From Panulirus ornatus (Eukaryota > Arthropoda > Malacostraca > Decapoda > Palinuridae), in the NCBI RefSeq assembly GCF_036320965.1, contig NC_092225.1, positions 37,641,083-37,705,082 on the forward strand: a stretch of 64,000 bases of DNA. The letters are read 5' to 3'. Positions 57,863 through 64,000 of this stretch are shown in pieces; the first letter of the stretch is position 1; each line of letters starts with the position of its first letter. The position numbers and the translations under genes are program-made. The notes below the pieces were generated by a model. It did no database searches, was not told the origin of the DNA, and saw only the letters and a list, made by a program, of their open reading frames with translations.

Positions 57863-58079
57863 ACGCTCGTTTTATGTTTTGGACAATCACATGTTTACCA
57901 AATGGCATTCTAGCCTCGTTTCTTCGTTGTATATCAACTGACTGTTATATTTCTCTCTTGTGTCTCCCCTGATGATGCGATTATTATACGAAAGTGCACT
58001 TGGGAACTTTTCGTGTTTCATTTTCCCCGTGGACTCATAGGAATTTCTTGATCACGCGCAAAATTGTGATCCTTTCCAA
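57860..58079 (+). repeat. PLE right arm (copy 2)
   Basis: Homologous to 38,690-38,907. Starts at the nuclease stop (tgaacgctcg) and ends cctttccaa. Confidence 0.9.
57965..58005 (+). ncRNA. Hammerhead ribozyme-like motif, PLE copy 2
   Basis: Stem I TCCC (57,965-57,968), CTGATGA (57,969-57,975), extra T, stem II GCG-attatta-TAC (one mismatch and one G-T pair versus GTG/CAC), GAAA (57,990-57,993), palindromic stem III AGTGCACT (57,993-58,000), H17 = T (58,001), stem I partner GGGA (58,002-58,005). It has an intact core, stem I and stem III, so of the four motifs it is the best candidate for residual activity. Confidence 0.72.
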
Positions 58080-58100
58080 TATATATATATATATATATTG

Positions 58101-58186
<86 letters not shown>
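58080..58186. repeat. (TA)n
   Basis: About 107 bp of TA with a ttggaa interruption near 58,098. Confidence 0.95.
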
Positions 58187-58189
<3 letters not shown>

Positions 58190-59815
58190 TGCTTTCCGAG
58201 ATAATGTTCTCGACTTCACCACATTCTTCAAGACTCCCAGGATTTTCGCCCCCTCCCCCACCCTATGATCCACTTCCGCTTACATGGTTCCATCCGCTGC
58301 CAGATCCACTCCCAGATATCTAAAACACTTTACTTCCTCCAGCTTTTCTCCATTCAAACTTACCTCCAAATTGACTTAACCCTCAACCCTACTGTACCTA
58401 GTAACCTTGCTCTTATTCACATTTACTCTTAACTTTCTTCTTTCACACACTTTACCAAACTCCGTCACCAGCTTCTGCAGTTTCTCACATGAATCAGCCA
58501 CCAGCGCTGTATCATCAGCGAACAACAACTGACTTACTTCACAAGCTCTCTCATCCACAACAGACTTCATACTTGCCCCTCTTTCCAAAACTCTTGCATT
58601 CACCTCCCTAACAACCCCATCCATAAACAAATTAAACAACCTTGGAGACATCACACACCCCTGCTGCAAACCTACATTCACTGAGAACCAATCACTTTCC
58701 TCTCTTCCTACACGTACACATGTTTACATCCTCGATAAAAACTTTTCACTGCTTCTAACAACTTGCCTCCCACACCATATACTCTTAATACCTTCCACAG
58801 ACCATCTCTATCAACTCTATCACATGCGTTCTCCAGATCCATAAATGCTACATACAAGTCCATTTGCTTTTCTAAGTATTTCTCACATACATTCTTCAAA
58901 ACAAACACCTGATCCACACATCCTCTACCACTTCTGAAACCACACTGCTCTTCCCCAATCTGATGCTCTGTACATGCCTTCACCCTCTCAATCAATGCAC
59001 TCTCATATAATTTACCAGGAATACTCAACAAACTTATACCTCTGTAATTTGAGCACTCACTCTTATCCCCTTTGCCTTTGTACAATGGCACTATGCACGC
59101 ATTCCGCCAATCCTCAGGCGCCTCACCATGAGTCATACATACATTAAATAACCTTACCAACCAGTCAATAATACAGTCACCCCCTTTTTTAATACATTCC
59201 ACTGCAATACCATCCAAACCTGCTGCCTTGCCGGCTTTCATCTTCCGCAAAGCTTTTACTACCTCTTCTCTGTTTACCAAATCATTTTCCCTAACCCTCT
59301 CACTTTGCACACCACCTCGACCAAAACACCCTATATCTGCCATTCTATCATCGAACACATTCAACAAACCTTCAAAATACTCACTCCATCTCCTTCTCAC
59401 ATCAACACTACTTGTTATCACCTCCCCATTTGCGCCCTTCACTGAAGTTCCCATTTGCTCCCTTGTCTTACGCACTTTATTTACCTCCTTCCAGAGCATC
59501 TTTTTATTCTCCCTAAAATTTGATGATACTCTCTCACCCCAACTCTCATTTGCCCTTTTTTTTCACCTCTTGCACCTTTCTCTTGACCTCCTGTCTCTTT
59601 CTTTTATACATCTCCCACTCAATTGCATTTTTTCCCTGCAAAAATCGTCCAAATGCCTCTCTCTTCTCTTTCACTAATACTCTTACTTCTTCATCCCACC
59701 ACTCACTACCCTTTCTAATCAACCCACCTCCCACTCTTCTCATGCCACAAGCATCTTTTGCGCAATCCATTACTGATTCCCTAAATACATCCTATTCCTC
59801 CCCCACTCCCCTTAC
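58187..59815 (-). mobile_element. LINE fragment, linker to C-terminal RT, both ends cut
   Basis: Minus-strand LINE from the LSRKAK codons (58,187) to the EVRGVGEE codons (59,815). At 59,815/59,816 it flips to a plus LINE. Confidence 0.91.
58376..59770 (-). pseudogene. LINE RT remnant
   Basis: 59,546-59,770 linker; an A-run indel at about 59,556; 58,708-59,499 (263 codons): [69 protein letters not shown] (motif A; AYD altered to ACD). A one-base loss near 58,722 (gtgtttacatcc). 58,376-58,681: LQQGCVMSPRLF (motif B) and [13 protein letters not shown] (motif C). A stop at VEGQV (about 58,376). Confidence 0.87.
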
Positions 59816-60793
59816 TTGGAAAGTGAGTCAGTTGTTGTTCGCTGATGATACAGCGCTGGTGGCTGATTCATGTGAGAAACTGCAGAAGCTGGTGACTGAG
59901 TTTGGTAAAGTGTGTGGAAGAAGAAAGTTAAGAGTAAATGTGAATAAGAGCAAGGTTATTAGGTACAGTAGGGTTGAGGGTCAAGTCAATTGGGAGGTGA
60001 GTTTGAATGGAGAAAAACTGGAGGAAGTGAAGTGTTTTTGATATCTGGGAGTAAATCTGGCAGCGGATCGAACCATGGAAGCGGAAGTGGCTCATAGGGT
60101 GGGGGAGGGGGCAAAAATTCTGGGGGCCTTGAAGAATGTGTGGAAGTCGAGAACATTATCTCGGAAAGCAAAAATGGGTATGTTTGAAGGAATAGTGGTT
60201 CCAACAATGTTGTATGGTTGCGAGGCGTGGGCTATGGATAGAGTTGTGCGCAGGAGGATGGATGTGCTGGAAATGAGATGTTTGAGGACAATGTGTGGTG
60301 TGAGGTGGTTTGATCGAGTGAGTAACGTAAGGGTAAGAGAGATGTGTGGAAATAAAAAGAGCGTGGTTGAGAGAGCAGAAGAGGGTGTTTTGAAGTGGTT
60401 TGGGCACATGGAGAGAATGAGTGAGGAAAGATTGACCAAGAGGATATATGTGTCGGAGGTGGAGGGAGCAAGGAGAAGAGGGAGACCAAATTGGAGGTGG
60501 AAAGATGGAGTGAAAAAGATTTTGTGTGATCGGGGCCTGAACCTGCAGGAGGGTGAAAGGAGGGCAAGGAATAGAGTGAATTGGAGCGATGTGGTATACC
60601 GGGGTTGACGTGCTGTCAGTGGATTGAATCAAGGCATGTGAAGCATCTGGGGTAAACCATGGAAAGCTGTGTAGGTATGTATATTTGCGTGTGTGGACGT
60701 ATGTATATACATGTGTATGGGGGGGGGGGGTTGGGCCATTTCTTTCGTCTGTTTCCTTGCGCTACCTCGCAAACGCGGGAGACAGCGACAAAG
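59816..60793 (+). mobile_element. 5'-truncated LINE, motif C to short 3' UTR
   Basis: Starts just before LLFADD (ttggaaagtgagtcag) and ends gcgacaaag at 60,793. A TGA at about 60,039-60,041 (FRYLG to F-stop) interrupts the frame. 60,075-60,608 is open (177 codons) from EAEVAHRVGEG to YRG-stop. Few other changes, so a young-looking copy. Confidence 0.91.
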
Positions 60794-60812
60794 TATAATA
60801 AAAAAAAAAATA

Positions 60813-60880
<68 letters not shown>
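60794..60880. repeat. LINE tail and (TA)n
   Basis: tataataaaa-type tail, then about 63 bp of TA. Confidence 0.95.
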
Positions 60881-60882
<2 letters not shown>

Positions 60883-63800
60883 TATATAATTTCTCTTTAT
60901 TATACTTTGTCTCCGTCTCCCGCTTTAGCGAGGTAGCGCAAGGAAACAGACGATAGAATGGCCCTACCCACCCACGTACACATGCATATACATACACGTC
61001 CACACCCGCAGATATATATATATCTATATACCTCAATATATACATATACATACTCACACAGACATATACATATACACACATGAACTTAATTCATACTGTC
61101 TGCCCTTATTCATTCTTGTCGCCACCCCGCCACATATGAAATAACTACCCTCTCCCCCCGCATATGAGCGAGGTAGAGTTAGGAAAAGACAACAGAGGCC
61201 TCATTCGTTCACACTCAGTCTCTAGCGTTCATGTATAATGCAACGAAACAACAGCTCCCTTTCCACATCCAGGCCCCACAAAACATTCCATGGTTTACCC
61301 TAGACGGTTCACACGCCCTGGTTCAATCCATTGACAGCACATCAATCCAATTCACTCTATTCCTTGCACGCCTTTCATCATCCTGTGTGTTCATGCCCGA
61401 TCGCTCAAAATCTTTTTCACTCCATCCCTCCCCCTCCAATTTGGTCTCCCACTTCTCGTGCCCTCCACCTCTCTCACATATATCATCTTTGTCAATCTTT
61501 CCTCACTCATTCACTCCATGCGACCAAGATGTTTCAATAGACTCTTCCGTTCACTCAACTAAACTCTTTTTATTACCACACATCTCTCTTACACTTTCAT
61601 TACTTACACAATGAAGCCACCTTACACCACATATTGTCCTAAAGCATATCATTTCCAGCACATCCACCCTACTCATCACAATCCTATCTATTACCCCTGC
61701 CTGATAACTATAAAAAAAAGACTTGCTGGCATCACTATTCCTTCAAAAATACCCGTTTTTGCGGTGTGTTGTAACATTATCGTCTTCCACACATTCTTCA
61801 ACGATCCCAGAAACTTCATCACCTCCCTCAGGCTGCGATTCTCTTCCCCTCCCATGGTTCCATTCGCTGCCAAATCCACTCCCAGATATCTAAAACACTT
61901 CACTTCCTCCAGTTGTTGTCCATTCAAACTTACCTCCTAAATAACTTGTTCCTCAACCCTACTGCACTTGATTTCCTTGCTCTTATTCAGATTTACTCTC
62001 AGCTTTCTTCTTTCACACTCTTTACCAGACTCAGTCACCAACTTCTGCATTTTCTCATCCAATTCAGCCACCAGCGCTGTATCATCAACGAACAACAACT
62101 GAATGACTTCCCGAGCACTTTCACCCACAACAGTTTGCGTACTTGCCCATCTATCCAAAACTTATGGATTCAGCTCGCTAAGGACGCCATCCATAAACAA
62201 ACTAAATAACACTGCAGATATTACGCAACCCTGCTGCAAACCGACATTAACTGGGAACCAATCACTTTCCTCTCTTCCTACTTGTACACTTGCTTTACAT
62301 CATCGATAAAAACTTTTCACTGCTTCTAGCAACTTACCATCCACACCATATACTCTTGATACCTTACACACAGCATCTCTATCAACCTGACCATATGACT
62401 TCTCTAAACCCATAAATGCTACATAGAAATTCTGTTTTTCGAGGTATTTCTCAAAGACATTCTTCAAAGAAAACACCTGATCCACACATCCTCTACCACT
62501 TCTGAAACCAAACTGCTCTTCCCCAATCTGATGCTCTGTACATGCCTTCACCCTCTTAATCAATACCCTCCCATATAATTTACCAGGAATACTCAACAAA
62601 CTTATATCTCTGTAATTTGAGCACTCACCTTTATCCCTTTTGTCTTTGTACAATGGCGTTATTCATGCATTCCGCCAATGTTCAAGTACTTCACATGAAC
62701 CATTCATTAAATGAATATTCTCACCAACCAGTCAACAATACAGTTAACCCCTTCTCTAATATATGCCAGTATCCCAACCCGACGTTTTGCATCCTTTTAT
62801 CTCTCGAAAAGTTTTCACAACCTCTTCTGTGTTAACCAAACTATTGTCCCTGACCCTCTCAATTCACACACCACCTCGACCAAAACACCCTATTTCTGCC
62901 ACTCTGTCATCTAACACATTCAACAAACCTTCAAAATACTCACTTCATCTCCTTCTTCCTTTACCACTACTTGTTATTACCTCTCCAATAGCTCCATTCA
63001 AAGATGTTCCCATTTGATATCTTGTCTTACGCACTTTATTTACCTCCTTCCAAAACATCATTTTATTCTCTCTAAAATTCATTGATACTCTCTCACCCCA
63101 CTTCTCATTTGCCCTCCTTTTCACTTCTTGCACCTTTTTCTCGACCTCCTTCCCCTTTCTTTATACATCTCCCAGTTATATGCACTGTTTCCCTGCAAAA
63201 ATCGTCTAAATGTGTCTCTCTTCTCTTTCACTAATAATCTTACTTGTTCATCCCACCACTCACTACGCTTTCCAATCTGCCCACCTCTTCCACCTTTCTT
63301 ATGCCACAAGCATCTTTTACCCAAGCCATCACTGCTTCCCTAAATACATCTCATTCCTTCCCCACTCCCCTTACGTCATTAGCTCTCACCTTTTTCGATT
63401 CTGCACTCAATCTTTCCTGATACTTCCTCGTACAAGTCTCCTTTCCATGCTAACTTACTCTCACTACTATCTTCACCCCAATACTTACTCCCATCTTCTC
63501 TGAAAATCTCTACAAATCTTCACCTGACGTCCCCCCAGTTGTAATTCTCAGCATATTAACATCCAAAAGTCTCTTTCACTCGCCTATCAATTAACAATTA
63601 ATCCAATAACGCTCTCTGGCTATCTCTTCTACTTTTTAAACCGTGAATTCCCAATCACCAGGTTTTTTTCCAGCTAACAAATCTACAATCTCTTCAGCAT
63701 TTTCATTTACAAAACTGAACAACCCATTTACACCATTTATACCCTCAACTGCCACATTACTCACATTTGTATTTAAATCACCCATCACCATAACCACGGT

Positions 63801-64000
63801 CTTCTGCATTAAAGCTGCTATCACACTCACACAACTGCTCCCAAAGCACTTGTCTCTCATGATCTTCTTTTCTCATGACCAATAAGCATCCATCTCTCTC
63901 CATCCTCATTCAGGTTTATTCATATCAATCGAGAGATTACTTTCTTACAATCTTTCACACACTCCTACAACTCCTGCTTCAGGAGGAGTGCTACTCCTTC
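60881..64000 (-). mobile_element. Old RTE-like LINE, long 3' UTR, runs off the window
   Basis: 3' end near 60,901 (tatactttgtctccgtctcccgc), long 3' UTR to about 61,340, then coding up to the ALLLKQELW-equivalent codons at the window edge. Substitution and indel density is high throughout. It represents an old long-UTR copy. Confidence 0.88.
61340..64000 (-). pseudogene. Old LINE endonuclease-RT remnant
   Basis: Minus-strand blocks: VMGDLNTNVSNVA (63,636-63,860), the RKRSEWWDEQVRLLVKEK linker (63,121-63,324), [49 protein letters not shown] (62,300-62,653; motif A Asp changed to Gly), LLFVDDTALVAEL (61,937-62,158; motif C FVDD), NLNKSKEIKCS and [13 protein letters not shown] (61,691-61,927). 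Several stops and indels separate these. Non-functional. Confidence 0.85.

Larger units (their letters stand above)
56520..58079 (+). mobile_element. Penelope-like element copy 2, 5' inverted
   Basis: Lies directly in LINE coding sequence on its left. 56,520-56,617 is PLE coding sequence in reverse (the minus strand reads YKLSKWLVSLLSPLL to DLVNKL). From 56,620 it runs in sense from VNKLKEIN to the right arm and cctttccaa at 58,079. Both segments share gtcaacaagct at their origin point, the layout expected from twin priming during insertion. It ends in (TA)n like copy 1. Confidence 0.88.

Noticed and set aside
58187..60793. Simple twin-primed LINE insertion.
   Set aside because: The inverted and sense parts overlap by several hundred bases in LINE coordinates, which twin priming does not give.

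Overview
This window is eukaryotic, intergenic and built almost entirely of repeats. I find no host protein gene, tRNA, rRNA, CRISPR array or bacterial-style operon. Three things account for nearly all of it: (1) about 20 copies or fragments, on both strands, of one RTE-like LINE (a single ORF with an apurinic-type endonuclease followed by a non-LTR reverse transcriptase); (2) 26 (TA)n microsatellite arrays, about 3.3 kb by hand tally, the longest about 426 bp; (3) two Penelope-like elements (PLE) plus one small remnant. Minor parts are four copies of a SINE-like element, a tRNA-like SINE scrap, GT repeats and a 100-N scaffold gap. The LINE/SINE vocabulary and the abundant long (TA)n suggest a decapod crustacean (lobster, crayfish or shrimp type). 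That rests on recalled repeat style, not on a database match.

Layout. 1-3,360: a minus LINE fragment, (TA)n and a plus LINE with an internal deletion. 3,631-12,480: a block of plus and minus LINE copies (unit A). 12,597-20,015: minus-strand LINE copies interrupted by the N gap at 15,569-15,668. 20,145-20,940: LINE scraps, GT repeat and an isolated LINE 5' end. 20,941-29,822: unit B, a near copy of unit A with the same stops, deletions and junctions. 30,124-35,083: two minus LINE copies; the first holds the longest open coding stretch in the window, and the second duplicates 12,844-15,568. 35,084-37,082: giant (TA)n and a 5'-truncated plus LINE. 37,091-38,907: PLE copy 1. 39,050-40,528: small LINE, SINE, PLE and tRNA-like remnants. 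40,529-43,847: the most complete plus LINE. 43,948-56,519: LINE copies on both strands with two SINE-like elements. 56,520-58,079: PLE copy 2. 58,187-64,000: further LINE copies, the last old and decayed.

Function. The LINE codes for a nuclease that nicks DNA and a reverse transcriptase that copies its RNA in place. Every copy here is truncated, frameshifted or interrupted, so none looks able to move by itself. The SINE-like elements share both ends with the LINE and were probably mobilised by it. The PLEs code for a Penelope reverse transcriptase joined to a GIY-YIG nuclease. Their terminal arms are inverted and carry what I read as type I hammerhead ribozymes. The most interesting signals are these ribozyme-like motifs and an overlapping conserved hairpin, the shared LINE/SINE ends, the use of (TA)n arrays as joints between fragments, and the large duplication, which may be biological or an uncollapsed haplotype.
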